Shown: positions 1-7,049, numbered from the stretch's first letter. The stretch is DNA of 8,667 nt from Flavobacterium sp. (GCA_015478765.1 JADMKR010000275.1:1-8667); one strand, 5' to 3'. Numbers and translations: made by a program. The notes: generated by a model from the sequence alone, not told the origin.

Positions 1-1
1 T

Positions 2-382
2 AACGATGAATATCTGAATTCGTATTGGGCGGATGGCCTTATCGTTTCAACACCAACAGGATCAACCGGATACTCGCTGAGCTGCGATGGGCCGATCATC
101 ACGCCGGATGCCGCATGTTTGGTGATCACTCCCATTGCGCCACATAATTTAAATGCGCGGCCGCTTATCATTCCCGACCATACTGAAATCAGATTAAAGG
201 TTACGGGACGCGAAGATATGTACCTTGTGTCGCTTGATTCGAGGACTGTTTCGGTTGCGAATGAATCGGTTTTGTCATTGAAAAAAACACCGTTCAAGAT
301 AAAAATGGTGGAATTGCCAAATGAAACCTTCCTTCAAACGCTTCGCAGTAAATTACACTGGGGAGACGACAAACGCAATTAA
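2..382 (+). CDS. nadK: NAD kinase, C-terminal part (5' end outside window)
   Basis: NAD kinase phosphorylates NAD to NADP in the cytoplasm using ATP (or polyphosphate in some bacteria) and so supplies the NADPH pool. The window begins inside the gene. The frame is open from base 2 and gives 126 residues to the TAA at 380-382, somewhat under half of a typical enzyme of about 290 residues. The diagnostic signature STPTGSTGYSLS lies at fragment residues 16-27 (nt 47-82) and forms part of the NAD-binding site. It is followed by a glycine-poor beta-rich section with HNLNARPLIIP, typical of the C-terminal domain in this family. The internal TTG at 119 is not a real start because the conserved motif lies upstream of it. 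The gene precedes the DUF6089-uppS-bamA cluster, as in other Flavobacteriaceae. The family assignment is firm; only the N-terminal GGDG-type region is unseen. Confidence 0.94.
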   Translation, partial: NDEYLNSYWADGLIVSTPTGSTGYSLSCDGPIITPDAACLVITPIAPHNLNARPLIIPDHTEIRLKVTGREDMYLVSLDSRTVSVANESVLSLKKTPFKIKMVELPNETFLQTLRSKLHWGDDKRN

Positions 383-387
383 GATTT

Positions 388-454
388 GTATGCGCTGCAT
401 ACTATACTTGTAGTATCGTCGTTTCCTATAAATGCGACAGAATACGCGTCGTAT
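388..454. repeat. Cluster of short overlapping inverted repeats in the nadK-DUF6089 gap
   Basis: The non-coding stretch 383-548 holds three perfect small inverted repeats. GTATGC (388-393) pairs with GCATAC (397-402) around a 3-base loop. ATACTA (399-404) pairs with TAGTAT (411-416) around a 6-base loop. ATACG (442-446) pairs with CGTAT (450-454) around a 3-base loop. The first two share bases 399-402, so only one can form at a time. No T-run follows any of them, so they do not look like a standard intrinsic terminator. They could be a 3' end structure for nadK mRNA, an operator, or chance in AT-rich DNA. I see no protein-coding potential in this gap. Confidence 0.4.
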
Positions 455-522
455 ACATAACCTGTAACGATATAATTTGTACAGAATTACTAGATTCATA
501 GCTAATTCGTAGTCTTAATTAT

Positions 523-530
523 TATATTTG
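523..530 (+). promoter_or_regulatory. Bacteroidota-type -7 promoter element for the DUF6089-uppS-bamA operon
   Basis: TATATTTG is an exact match to the Bacteroidota -7 consensus TAnnTTTG and lies 18 bases before the ATG at 549. No clear TTG-type -33 element is visible at the usual distance upstream. Transcription would begin near 535-538 and leave a leader of only about 11-14 bases. The TTG inside this box (528-530) is in frame with the downstream gene, but it would lie upstream of the transcript start, which argues for the ATG at 549 as the start codon. Confidence 0.6.
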
Positions 531-548
531 CACGCTATTTTGAAAACA

Positions 549-1232
549 ATGAACAGGATATTTGTCTTATTCTTTTTCTTTTTTGGCCTTACTACGATGA
601 ATTCACAAATACACGAAATCGGCGTTTTTCTCGGTGGCAGCAATTACATTGGTGAAATTGGACCGATGACTCATATTGCTCCGAAAGAACCAACTGTCGG
701 TTTATTATATAAATGGAATAGGAGTCCGCGTCACGCCTGGCGGTTTTCTGCCACACAAGCTAAAGTGTCTTCGGCCGATGCCGACGCAAAATCATCATCG
801 CGAAACGAGCGTGGCTACTCGTTTGAAAACACTATCACCGAGGTTTCCGCCGGAATGGAATTCAATTTTTTTGATTTTAACCTTCACGAGCTTCGTCCGA
901 AATTTACGCCTTATGTATATACAGGTGCCAGCTATTTCGCCTACAACGAACTTTACATAGTTGGCGGAGAAACACGTGAGGATTACCGGGAAGGCGCATT
1001 GGCGATACCGATGATAGTTGGTGTCAAATCAAATATTACTTCAAACTTCGTATTGGGATTTGAGGTGGGTGCCCGCTATACATTCACTGATAATATCGAT
1101 GGCAGCAATCCCAAAAATGAAAATCTGGTCCCCCTTCAATTCGGGAATATCAACAGTAATGACTGGTATGTTTTCACCGGACTGACTTTAACCTATACTT
1201 TTGGCGAGAAACCTTGCTATTGTGCCGAATAA
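549..1232 (+). CDS. DUF6089 family outer-membrane beta-barrel protein
   Basis: The 227-residue protein has a signal peptide (residues 1 to about 20, a long phenylalanine/leucine run ending MNSQ). The rest alternates hydrophobic and polar residues with many aromatics, as expected for a small OmpA/OmpW-like outer-membrane barrel. From memory of the family, the section EIGVFLGGSNYIGEIG (23-38) followed by LLYKWNRSPRHAWR (52-65) marks DUF6089 proteins of Flavobacteriaceae, which normally stand just before uppS. No catalytic motif is visible and its molecular role is unknown. The position beside uppS and bamA suggests a part in envelope assembly, which is inference only. The chain ends in a short tail containing Cys-Tyr-Cys (223-225) after the last predicted strand. 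ATG 549 is preferred over the in-frame TTG 528, because the latter lies in the promoter box and would weaken the signal peptide. The stop is 4 bases before uppS. Confidence 0.85.
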   Translation: MNRIFVLFFFFFGLTTMNSQIHEIGVFLGGSNYIGEIGPMTHIAPKEPTVGLLYKWNRSPRHAWRFSATQAKVSSADADAKSSSRNERGYSFENTITEVSAGMEFNFFDFNLHELRPKFTPYVYTGASYFAYNELYIVGGETREDYREGALAIPMIVGVKSNITSNFVLGFEVGARYTFTDNIDGSNPKNENLVPLQFGNINSNDWYVFTGLTLTYTFGEKPCYCAE

Positions 1233-1236
1233 ATAA

Positions 1237-1974
1237 ATGGATCTAAACGCAATCAACACAGAGAATCTTCCTGAACATGTCGCCATTATAATGGATGGCA
1301 ATGGGCGATGGGCGAAACAAAAAGGGATGATGCGGGCATTCGGACATGAGAATGGGAGCAAATCGGTTCGCATTGCTGTTGAAACATGTGCCAAGATTGG
1401 AGTCAAATATCTCACTTTGTACGCTTTTTCTACCGAAAACTGGAAACGCCCCAAACTTGAAGTTGATACCTTGATGAAGCTACTGATGAATTCGCTGAAA
1501 AGCGAACTGGATTCACTTCAAAAAAACAACATTCGATTAAATACCATCGGCAATATAGATATGCTTCCGAAGTCGGCTCAAAAAAAGCTGAAACAAGCCA
1601 TCGAAGCCACCAAAAACAACGACCGAATGGTTCTCACAGTAGCCTTGAGCTACGGCTCTCGCGAGGAAATAATTCACGCTTTTAACTCGATTCTTGATAA
1701 AGTTAAAAATAATATAATTTCAATTAGCGCTGTTGACGAATCAATTATTAATCAGCATCTTTACACGCGAAATTTACCCGACGTGGATTTGCTGATAAGG
1801 ACAAGCGGAGAGCACCGTATCAGTAATTTCCTGCTATGGCAGATTGCGTACGCTGAGCTCTATTTCACCGATGTTTTATGGCCGGATTTCAAAGAGGAAG
1901 ATCTGATCCGAGCAATCGTCAGTTACCAGAATAGAGAACGCAGATTTGGAAAAACCAGTGAACAAATTAAATAA
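1237..1974 (+). CDS. uppS: Isoprenyl transferase (undecaprenyl diphosphate synthase)
   Basis: UppS adds isopentenyl diphosphate units in cis to farnesyl diphosphate, giving the C55 lipid carrier for peptidoglycan and surface polysaccharide synthesis. It is a soluble or membrane-associated homodimer without its own membrane segment. The 245 residues match the family's usual 240-255. All signatures are present: IMDGNGRWA at 18-26 with the catalytic Asp20 and diphosphate-binding Gly-Asn-Gly-Arg; Arg33 and FGH 35-37; FSTENWKRP at 64-72; and the C-terminal R188-TSGE192-H-R194-IS196NF motif that binds isopentenyl diphosphate and magnesium. The ATG follows the DUF6089 stop by 4 bases in an A-rich stretch (aataaata), the usual initiation context in Bacteroidota, which lack strong Shine-Dalgarno use. 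Its 3' end overlaps the start of bamA, indicating co-transcription and probably coupled translation. This supplies the lipid carrier in an operon otherwise devoted to outer-membrane assembly. Confidence 0.97.
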   Translation: MDLNAINTENLPEHVAIIMDGNGRWAKQKGMMRAFGHENGSKSVRIAVETCAKIGVKYLTLYAFSTENWKRPKLEVDTLMKLLMNSLKSELDSLQKNNIRLNTIGNIDMLPKSAQKKLKQAIEATKNNDRMVLTVALSYGSREEIIHAFNSILDKVKNNIISISAVDESIINQHLYTRNLPDVDLLIRTSGEHRISNFLLWQIAYAELYFTDVLWPDFKEEDLIRAIVSYQNRERRFGKTSEQIK

Positions 1975-4627
1975 CTTTTTAGTGTTACAAGCAAACTTAA
2001 GAACCGCTCTTACCCTATTGATATTCGGCAGTATTTTCCAAACCAACGCACAGGAAAGACTCCCATTTGACCAAGCCGCCACGTATATCCTGGCCGATGT
2101 GGAAGTCACCGGAAAAATCAGTTTCAATGAGCAGACTGTGGTTACATTCACCGGTCTTGAAATCGGGCAATCCATAACAGTTCCCGGTGAGCAAATCACC
2201 ACAGCCGTAAAAAAATTAGGCAAACTCGGTCTTTTTAGCGACATCGATTTTTACGTCAACCGAATTAAAGGCGACAGTATTTTTCTGGAATTGAACATTA
2301 TCGAACTTCCAAAATTAAACGATGTTAAGATTACAGGCGTAAAAAAGAGTAAAACTGAAACTCTTATCAAGGATAACGGACTAACAAAAGGTAAGGTCGT
2401 TAACGAAAACCTGATCACAACTACCAAAAATTATATTGAAAATAAATATAAAAAGGACGGATTTTACAATGCAAAAGTCAACGTGAACACGGTTCCCGAC
2501 ACTACATCGGGCAACTATGTAAATATGGCTATTGCTATTGACAGAGGCAAGAAAATAAAAATCAAAGACATTGATTTTTCAGGCAACGAAATATTTACCG
2601 ATGCCAAGCTTCGCAGAACAATGAAGAATACGAAGCAGAAAAATTTTCTTCGACTTTTCAAAGCGTCGAAATTTATCCGTGAAAAATACGACCAGGATCT
2701 TACCAGCATTTTGGATAAATACAAGGAGAAAGGTTACCGCGATGCCCGGATTATTTCCGACTCGGTTATTTTCAACCGCGATAAGAAAAACATTGCCATT
2801 AAAATTGCCCTCGAAGAAGGTCGCAAATATTATTTTGGCGATATAAAATTCCTCGGAAATACGGTCTATCCAGACGAAGCACTGCGACGAAAACTCGGCA
2901 TCAGTAAAGGTGATGTCTATAACGGAGTTTTACTTCAGGAGCGAATTGCAGACAAAACCAAGCCCGACGGTGACGATATCACAAACCTGTATCAGAACAA
3001 CGGATACCTTTTTTCAAATATCAATGCAGTAGAAGTCAGAACTGCCAATGATACAATTGATTTTGAAATCAGGATTGTCGAAGGGCCAATCGCATATTTC
3101 AATAAAATTACAGTTGTTGGTAACGATAAGACAAATGACGAAGTAATTTATCGCGAATTGCTGACACGTCCGGGTCAGAAATACAGTAAGGAGGATCTTG
3201 TAAGAACAGTTCGAGAAATCGGCCAACTAGGATATTTTGATCCTGAAGCTATCGATCCGAAATTTAGAAATGTGGATCCTGCAGCCGGTACTGTCGACAT
3301 CGAATACAATTTAGTTGAGAAAGGCTCGAGCCAGGTTGAGTTGCAAGGAGGTTACGGTGGTGGCGGTTTTATTGGAACCCTCGGACTTTCGTTCAACAAC
3401 TTCTCGATGCGCAACATTTTCAATAAAGAAGCTTATAATCCGATTCCAATGGGTGACGGACAAAAAGTGTCACTTCGGATTCAGGGAAGTTCCTATTTTC
3501 AGACCTACAGCGCATCCTTTTCCGAGCCGTGGTTTGGAGGTAAAAAACCGGTGCAGTTCAGCGCCTCGGTTTCTCAGAGCAAGCAATACTTGAATAACTT
3601 CCAGACAAATAGCGTCGATCGCGATAAAAGTTTCAATATCACATCGCTTTCCGTCGGAATTGCAAAGCGACTGTCGTCACCAGATCCCTATTTTGTACTG
3701 TCGCAAAGTTTGAGTTTCCACTACTATGACCTAAATAATTACAATACCGGGACCGGTTTGTTTAAGTTTGTTGACGGATCGTCACGAAATCTCGCTTACA
3801 CTGTAGGTCTGAGCCGAAACAATAAGGGATTGAATCCTATATTCCCAATGTATGGATCGGAATTCAGCATTACAGCCAAGTTTACTCCGCCTTACTCACT
3901 ATTTAACAATATTGACTACAGCGATTTGCAGAATCAGATTGATTATAAACTGCGAAACACAGGTGAAGGTTACTTCGGCCCTAATGGAACATGGGTTCCT
4001 CCAGGCGCTTTAATCGAAGAACCGAACGGGAATTTTGTGTCGGAAGACAATTTTGCAAATGCGGGTGTGAATGAATCAAAAGTCGATCAGGAGCGCTTTG
4101 ACTGGCTTGAATATTATAAAATAAAATTCAAAGCTGATTGGTATACCAAAATTTATGGTAAATTAGTCCTCCGTTCTTTGGGTGAATTTGGATTCTTAGG
4201 TGCTTATAATCAGAACCGTGGACTTGTTCCATTCGAACGATTCTTCGTTGGTGGCGACGGTCTGGCAAACTTTGCACTTGACGGACGCGAGGTGATCCAA
4301 TTACGCGGATATCCAAATCAGGCTTTATCTTCAGTCGACGGTGGAACTATATATAATAAATTTTCACTGGAATTGCGTTATCCTATAACCATGGCATCTC
4401 AGGCATCAATTTACGTACTGTCTTTTCTGGAAGCGGGAGCATCATACGGCGATTTCAAGGCCTATAACCCGTTTGAGTTAAAACGATCGGCCGGATTAGG
4501 CTTGCGAATTTTCATGCCTGCCTTCGGATTGTTGGGTATTGATTTCGGACACGGTTTTGACGCACTGCCAGGGCAAACCCAAAAGAATGGCTGGGAAACA
4601 CATTTTATTATCGGGCAGCAATTTTAA
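1958..4627 (+). CDS. bamA: Outer membrane protein assembly factor BamA (Omp85 family)
   Basis: BamA is the essential insertase that folds beta-barrel proteins into the outer membrane. From GTG 1958 it has 889 residues: a signal peptide (about 1-32, ending TNAQ), five POTRA repeats (about 44-116, 120-198, 199-287, 288-378, 379-455), a glycine-rich junction (GGYGGGGF, 464-471) and a C-terminal barrel (about 461-889). LRGYPN at 782-787 corresponds to the conserved (V/L)RG(F/Y) motif of loop 6. The chain ends in phenylalanine, as expected for the last-strand beta-signal. A polar stretch at about 650-718 is probably an extracellular loop insertion. No in-frame ATG precedes the signal peptide, so the start must be non-canonical: TTG 1946, GTG 1958 or GTG 1982. 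I chose GTG 1958 because an A-rich, GGA-containing stretch precedes it; GTG 1982 also yields a good signal peptide. The first two overlap uppS (stop 1974). Family certainty is high, start certainty low. Confidence 0.96.
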   Translation: MNKLNNFLVLQANLRTALTLLIFGSIFQTNAQERLPFDQAATYILADVEVTGKISFNEQTVVTFTGLEIGQSITVPGEQITTAVKKLGKLGLFSDIDFYVNRIKGDSIFLELNIIELPKLNDVKITGVKKSKTETLIKDNGLTKGKVVNENLITTTKNYIENKYKKDGFYNAKVNVNTVPDTTSGNYVNMAIAIDRGKKIKIKDIDFSGNEIFTDAKLRRTMKNTKQKNFLRLFKASKFIREKYDQDLTSILDKYKEKGYRDARIISDSVIFNRDKKNIAIKIALEEGRKYYFGDIKFLGNTVYPDEALRRKLGISKGDVYNGVLLQERIADKTKPDGDDITNLYQNNGYLFSNINAVEVRTANDTIDFEIRIVEGPIAYFNKITVVGNDKTNDEVIYRELLTRPGQKYSKEDLVRTVREIGQLGYFDPEAIDPKFRNVDPAAGTVDIEYNLVEKGSSQVELQGGYGGGGFIGTLGLSFNNFSMRNIFNKEAYNPIPMGDGQKVSLRIQGSSYFQTYSASFSEPWFGGKKPVQFSASVSQSKQYLNNFQTNSVDRDKSFNITSLSVGIAKRLSSPDPYFVLSQSLSFHYYDLNNYNTGTGLFKFVDGSSRNLAYTVGLSRNNKGLNPIFPMYGSEFSITAKFTPPYSLFNNIDYSDLQNQIDYKLRNTGEGYFGPNGTWVPPGALIEEPNGNFVSEDNFANAGVNESKVDQERFDWLEYYKIKFKADWYTKIYGKLVLRSLGEFGFLGAYNQNRGLVPFERFFVGGDGLANFALDGREVIQLRGYPNQALSSVDGGTIYNKFSLELRYPITMASQASIYVLSFLEAGASYGDFKAYNPFELKRSAGLGLRIFMPAFGLLGIDFGHGFDALPGQTQKNGWETHFIIGQQF

Positions 4628-4663
4628 AAAGCGGCACGGTATTTTCTAAAGCAATTGAAAATT

Positions 4664-5671
4664 ATGAAAAAAGATTTTTTATTTCTGCTTATAGTAATGG
4701 CAGCCACAATGTCGGCAACTGCGCAGAGTCGCGGAATCAAAATAGGATATATCGATATGGAGTACATTCTTCAGAATGTCCCCGATTATGCAGAAGCTAA
4801 TAATCAACTGGAGTTGAAAGCACAGGGTTGGAAGCAGGAAATCGAGACCAAGCGAAAAGAAATAGACAAATTAAAAGACCAGCTTAAAACCGAACGGGTC
4901 CTGCTTACACGGGAACTTATCGAGGAGCGTGAAGAGGAGATAACCTTCCAGGAATCTGAATTATCAGATTATCAGCAAAAGCGGTTTGGCCCCACAGGCG
5001 ATCTAAATATCCAAAAATCGGTTTTGGTGAAGCCCATTCAAGATCAGGTTTTTACCATTACGCAAGACATTGCAGAGCAACTTAAATATGATTTTATCTT
5101 TGATAAGTCATCTGATCTGACAATGCTTTTTGCAAAAAAAAATCACGACATAAGCGATCGGGTCGTAAGACAACTGACCAGAGCTGAAAAACGGGAGCAA
5201 CTTAGTAAAAAACAGTTAAAAGAAGAGGAGGCTCGCGAAGCAAAAGAAGATATGATAGATGATAATCCTGCTCTTGCCGAAAGACAGCGATTATTGGAGG
5301 AAAAGAAAGCTGCCCGTCAAAAATTGATTGAAGATCGCAAAGCCGCGGCAGAGGCGCGGAAAGCCGAAGCAGCAGAAAAACGCCGATTGTTGCTTGAGGA
5401 GCGGGAAGCTCGAAAAAATGGAGGCACTCCGCCATCGACCTCCGATGAGGAGAATAAAACAGCCGCAGAGGACGAGCCAAAAGTAGACGGCAATGTTGCA
5501 GAAGAAGATAAGCCCAAAACACCAGCAACAGACGATGCCAGACAAAATGCAGCAGATGAACGTGCCAGAAAGCTTGCAGAACGAAAGCAGCAAATCGAGG
5601 AACGCCGACAAAAAGCGTTGCAAGACCGAGAAAATGCTAAAAAAGAAAAGGAAGATAATAAAACCGACTAG
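4664..5671 (+). CDS. OmpH/Skp family periplasmic chaperone with long charged C-terminal extension
   Basis: Skp/OmpH proteins are periplasmic 'jellyfish' trimers that hold unfolded outer-membrane proteins before delivery to BamA. This 335-residue protein has a signal peptide (1 to about 21, ending ATAQ), then an OmpH domain (about 24-170) with the opening IGYIDMEYIL, long coiled-coil arms rich in Glu/Lys (about 45-108), and the closing strand-helix region with LVKPIQDQV (121-129) and YDFIFDK (142-148). Skp is usually about 160-170 residues, so roughly 165 extra residues follow. These are a helix-prone Arg/Lys/Glu/Ala segment (165-252), an acidic Pro/Thr/Asp-rich linker (253-292) and another basic-acidic helix (293-335). 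ATG 4664 is preferred to the in-frame TTG 4655, since it starts MKKDF directly before the hydrophobic core. The gene lies 36 bases after bamA and 25 before a second ompH, in the same operon. The function of the tail is unknown. Confidence 0.92.
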   Translation: MKKDFLFLLIVMAATMSATAQSRGIKIGYIDMEYILQNVPDYAEANNQLELKAQGWKQEIETKRKEIDKLKDQLKTERVLLTRELIEEREEEITFQESELSDYQQKRFGPTGDLNIQKSVLVKPIQDQVFTITQDIAEQLKYDFIFDKSSDLTMLFAKKNHDISDRVVRQLTRAEKREQLSKKQLKEEEAREAKEDMIDDNPALAERQRLLEEKKAARQKLIEDRKAAAEARKAEAAEKRRLLLEEREARKNGGTPPSTSDEENKTAAEDEPKVDGNVAEEDKPKTPATDDARQNAADERARKLAERKQQIEERRQKALQDRENAKKEKEDNKTD

Positions 5672-5696
5672 AAACACTAATTATTAAATACTTAAA

Positions 5697-6200
5697 ATGA
5701 TGAAACAATTGAAATCTTTATTAATAGCTGCAGTAGTATTCGCTGGCGGCAATCAGGTTGCTAACGCACAGGCAAAATCAGCTCACGTAGACGTCAGTGA
5801 AATTATGCAGACAATGCCGGCAATGTTAGATGCCCAAAAGCAACTGGAAAAATTGAGTACTGCTTACGATGCTGATTATAAAGTAATGGTCGAGGAGTTC
5901 CAGACTAAAGTTAGAAAATACGAACAAGAAGCCACGACAGTGACCGATCAGGTAAACGGCGAACGGTCTCAGGAAGTTCAGGATATGCAAAAGCGGATCG
6001 TAGATTACCGAGATAACGCTCAAAAAGAACTTCAGAAAAAAGAAACCGATCTGGTTAAACCAATCATGGACCGTGTAAAAGCTTCGATCGAGAAAGTCGG
6101 AAAAGCAAAAGGTTACCAATATATTTTTAACGCTGCCGATCTTTTACTTGCCGACGGACCGAATATTACAGCCGATGTAAAAAAAGATCTTGGGTTTTAA
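5697..6200 (+). CDS. OmpH/Skp family periplasmic chaperone (second, standard-length copy)
   Basis: This 167-residue protein has a signal peptide (1-24, basic start MMKQLK, hydrophobic core, VANA before the cut) and a complete OmpH domain of normal Skp length. The domain begins with AHVDVSEIM (29-37). A Gln/Lys/Glu-rich coiled-coil arm follows (about 45-118), then LVKPIMDRV (119-127) and GYQYIFNAADLLL (139-151). The KPIxD...YxFIF-like pattern is shared with the upstream gene, so the two are tandem paralogues. The C-terminus is DVKKDLGF without any extension. It presumably escorts unfolded outer-membrane proteins to BamA, encoded just upstream. Two adjacent ATG codons (5697, 5700) could start the protein; the first is used here and the choice alters one residue. 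It is the last gene of the operon: the stop at 6198-6200 is followed by a strong terminator. Confidence 0.93.
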   Translation: MMKQLKSLLIAAVVFAGGNQVANAQAKSAHVDVSEIMQTMPAMLDAQKQLEKLSTAYDADYKVMVEEFQTKVRKYEQEATTVTDQVNGERSQEVQDMQKRIVDYRDNAQKELQKKETDLVKPIMDRVKASIEKVGKAKGYQYIFNAADLLLADGPNITADVKKDLGF

Positions 6201-6221
6201 TAACCTTATTTAAGAATTATC

Positions 6222-6249
6222 AACTGCCCTTTTCGGGCAGTTTTTTTTT
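6222..6249 (+). terminator. Intrinsic terminator of the uppS-bamA-ompH operon
   Basis: AACTGCCC (6222-6229) and GGGCAGTT (6235-6242) form a perfect 8-bp stem around the 5-base loop TTTTC, and a run of nine T (6241-6249) follows. It lies 21 bases after the stop codon of the second ompH gene. The hairpin and T-run fit a rho-independent terminator on the + strand. Confidence 0.93.
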
Positions 6250-6256
6250 ACATTTG
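6249..6256 (+). promoter_or_regulatory. Bacteroidota-type -7 promoter element for murI
   Basis: TACATTTG matches TAnnTTTG exactly and lies 19 bases before the murI ATG. It shares its first T with the end of the terminator T-run, so any -33 contact would fall inside the terminator hairpin, where no TTG is visible. Predicted transcription start is near 6261-6264, giving a leader of about 12-15 bases that ends in a run of A before the ATG. Confidence 0.55.
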
Positions 6257-6275
6257 TTTTTAACTTCAAAAAAAC

Positions 6276-7049
6276 ATGTTCAACAATCGTCCCATAGGAT
6301 TTTTTGATTCCGGTGTAGGTGGCACTTCAATTTGGAAAGCTGTGAACCACTTACTGCCCAAAGAGAATACAATTTATCTCGCTGATAGCAAAAATGCGCC
6401 ATATGGCGAAAAAAGCAGCGACGAAATTCTTGAGTTAAGCGTTAAGAACACTGAAATCCTACTGGGAATGGATTGCAAAATGATTATCGTTGCCTGTAAT
6501 ACAGCAACCACCAATGCCATCCAAACGCTTCGGAGCCGATATGAAATTCCATTTGTGGGAATTGAACCGGCAATAAAGCCGGCCGCTAATAATTCGAAGA
6601 CAAATTCAATTGGTGTTTTGGCAACCAAAGGAACGCTTACAAGCACGCTTTTCACCAATGCTGCGCAACTATATTGCAATACGACTATTGTAGAGCAAAT
6701 CGGCCATGGACTGGTTGAACTTATCGAAAGTGGACGTACAAATTCCAACGAAATGACGGCACTTTTGCAGACGTATTTGCAACCTATGATTGAAGCTGAC
6801 GTCGACTATCTGGTTTTAGGATGTAGTCATTATCCGTATCTAATTCCGCAGATTAAAAAAATACTGCCTGCTCATGTCAAAATAATTGATTCTGGAGAAG
6901 CTGTGGCGCGGCAAACATTACGCATACTAAATGAAACAGGATTTTGTGATTCTGAACACGGATCACATCAATTTTTCACAAATAAAGAAACTACAGTGCT
7001 TCGTTCGATCCTGGGACCAAGTATGAATATCCAACATTTAGATTTTTAA
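6276..7049 (+). CDS. murI: Glutamate racemase
   Basis: MurI interconverts L- and D-glutamate without a cofactor and supplies D-Glu for the peptidoglycan stem peptide in the cytoplasm. The 257 residues match the usual 255-285. Both halves of the aspartate/glutamate racemase fold carry their signatures: IGFFDSGVGG at 7-16 with Asp11 and Ser12, ADSKNAPYGEKS at 36-47, VACNTATTNA at 72-81 with the first catalytic Cys74, and LGCSHYPYL at 181-189 with the second catalytic Cys183 and adjacent His185. All catalytic positions are intact. The ATG lies in an A-rich context (cttcaaaaaaac) typical for the phylum. The gene is separated from the ompH genes by a terminator and has its own promoter-like box, so it may be controlled apart from the bamA operon. 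It converges on the carbonic anhydrase-like gene, with a 4-base overlap at the stops. Confidence 0.97.
   Translation: MFNNRPIGFFDSGVGGTSIWKAVNHLLPKENTIYLADSKNAPYGEKSSDEILELSVKNTEILLGMDCKMIIVACNTATTNAIQTLRSRYEIPFVGIEPAIKPAANNSKTNSIGVLATKGTLTSTLFTNAAQLYCNTTIVEQIGHGLVELIESGRTNSNEMTALLQTYLQPMIEADVDYLVLGCSHYPYLIPQIKKILPAHVKIIDSGEAVARQTLRILNETGFCDSEHGSHQFFTNKETTVLRSILGPSMNIQHLDF

Noticed and set aside
388..416. Intrinsic terminator for nadK
   Set aside because: The stems are only 6 bp, AT-rich in the second case, and no T-run follows.
471..479. TATAATTTG as a second promoter box upstream of the DUF6089 gene
   Set aside because: The spacing is one base off the TAnnTTTG consensus, and an exact match closer to the gene (523-530) is a better candidate.
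1188..1454. Open frame on the - strand across the uppS start
   Set aside because: It is antisense to the strongly conserved UppS catalytic region and shows no recognisable motif.
5290..5400. Tandem DNA repeat in the OmpH tail
   Set aside because: The protein is repetitive in composition (Ala, Glu, Lys, Arg), but no fixed-length nucleotide repeat unit can be made out.
5202..5677. Long open frames on the - strand opposite the charged tail of the first OmpH
   Set aside because: They arise from the skewed Glu/Lys/Arg codon content of the + strand gene. Their products are Phe/Leu/Ser-rich shadows with no start context, domain or conserved motif.
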